NCBI GenBank assembly: GCA_030435675.1
Contig: CM059623.1
Span: forward strand, 1,762,012 to 1,826,011
Direction: 5' to 3'
DNA: 64,000 nt
From: Steinernema hermaphroditum
Lineage: Eukaryota; Nematoda; Chromadorea; Rhabditida; Steinernematidae
Shown here piece after piece: positions 63,000 through 64,000 of this stretch. The first letter of the stretch is position 1. Each line of letters starts with the position of its first letter. The notes under the pieces are model-generated. The model was not told the origin of the DNA. It made no database searches and saw only the letters and a program-made list of their open reading frames with translations. Made by a program: the position numbers and the translations under genes.

Positions 63000-64000
63000 A
63001 GGTTAGCCTAGGGTTAGCCTAGCTACAAAACCCCTAAAATGACCAAAACGGTTAAGGCTAATCCGCTGTAACCCTGAGAGCTGCCTTTCTAGAAGAAGGA
63101 GGAATGGGAAGCCGAATGGACGGGAGGTGCTGGGTAGTAGTAGTCCCGCTCCAGATTCTAAACTGACTAATCACCCTCTTGTATCTATGATTGATGAAGA
63201 TGAACCCCACTCGACCGGGCGCTCTCAACGCCACATCAGTTGCTATGTTTCATTTATTTTACAATGCCATAAGTTTATATAAAGTGGCATTTAAATATAA
63301 CCACAAATCGAGAATGCAGCACCTTTTTCGTTTCGCTTCAGTCCTTATGGAAAGGAACTTCAATGATCATGGCTTCAAGTATCGGGCTTCCCTGCATGAC
63401 ATATCTGACGGGTGGTTCCTTTCATAATTGTTACATCTCCTCAATTTTCACCAAAAAATCTATGTATGTATTCATAGAATAAGGAGGAAACTTCGTGGAG
63501 AATTGGCGCATGCTTTTCTGGATTACGCAAAGATAATCCTCAGACAGGTGAGTTCTTGTTTTCCGGCTTTCAGAGATCTTTCCTCTATCGGTGTTCTTTT
63601 AGTCTCATAAGTTGTGTCAAAGGTACTTTCTCTAGTCACACTTTACGTGGAGCCTTCAGGCGTTCACATAGAAAGAAGTACATTTGTTGCTTACATTACT
63701 CACTGTCCAACTGCAGCCTAGTTGGTGGGCAGGAGCCGGATTCCTCACTCGTAGAATATACGGAAACGTTTGCACATAACACCATAATCACTCGTCATAG
63801 AGCATCATTGTCCATAGATACATATAAAACTCAACGCTTGGTGTTTCCCACACACTACAGATTGTTTTCGTGGGAGCGTCGCTGTCTGTTCTTCTAAAAT
63901 TATTTGTTCTTTAATGCATTTCACTACGCAAAATCCTATCATAATGCAATTAGCACTCCTTCATAACAACCACGTACACACATTCGGAATGGAACGAAAG
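63000..64000. other. Terminal gene-free interval
   Basis: Starts with two copies of GGTTAGCCTAG(G/C). ORFs at 63191-63427 and 63556-63897 have no domain. Nothing else recognised up to the window end. Confidence 0.3.

Overview
The window reads as gene-poor, repeat-rich eukaryotic chromosomal DNA, most likely from a nematode. The best-supported introns are 44-45 nt with GT...TTTAG borders. There are polyadenylation signals, TATA-type promoters and a TTTGTTACAG acceptor just upstream of one start codon. The mobile elements (DIRS/PAT-type, RTE-like non-LTR, Tc1/mariner-like, MULE-like) also fit a nematode. No operon, Shine-Dalgarno or other bacterial signal was seen. The species cannot be named from sequence alone; a Rhabditina nematode is my inference.

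Layout. 1-3840 is a tandem array of about 500-bp units. Each unit carries pol III A and B boxes (a degenerate tRNA), a T-rich tract and an 11-bp-arm palindrome at the unit boundary; 1485-2318 interrupts the array. 3841-11100 is mostly dispersed repeats (family R1 at 4330-4860 and 6363-6875) and local duplications. A TATA-promoted gene for a secreted, helical, cysteine-containing protein of about 175 aa lies at 11716-12353 in three exons. 12360-20200 is nearly gene-free apart from a possible small secreted ORF (13801) and a fold-back with tRNA-like B boxes (near 17000). 21180-24500 holds a DIRS/PAT-like retroelement on the minus strand: a gag with a CCHC knuckle and an RT-RNase H ORF, without a visible tyrosine recombinase. 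37314-38582 is a truncated RTE-like reverse transcriptase ORF, with a second RT scrap at 45784. Tc1/mariner transposase remnants lie at 47426 and 49408. 52209-55085 is a decayed MULE-like transposon with GACAACTCGCC repeat-array termini. It encloses an intact two-exon passenger gene (54392-54907), whose pseudogene copy (55783) lies just outside and runs into a lipase class 3 fragment. 62717-62993 is a perfect 87-bp inverted repeat containing tRNA B boxes in both arms.

The most unusual content is a dispersed family of seven tiny genes (36-44 codons) between 20.2 and 46.3 kb. All encode MIHI(T/I)(Y/F)SNE(D/E)(F/L)E... followed by an Arg-rich tail ending in Phe. Most have a shared core promoter: GGCGGRG(T/C)(C/T) a few bases upstream of a TATA box that lies 47-90 bp before the ATG. 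I do not recognise this family; conservation at the protein level between copies indicates real genes. How these genes work together cannot be deduced, apart from the within-element relations of the transposons.
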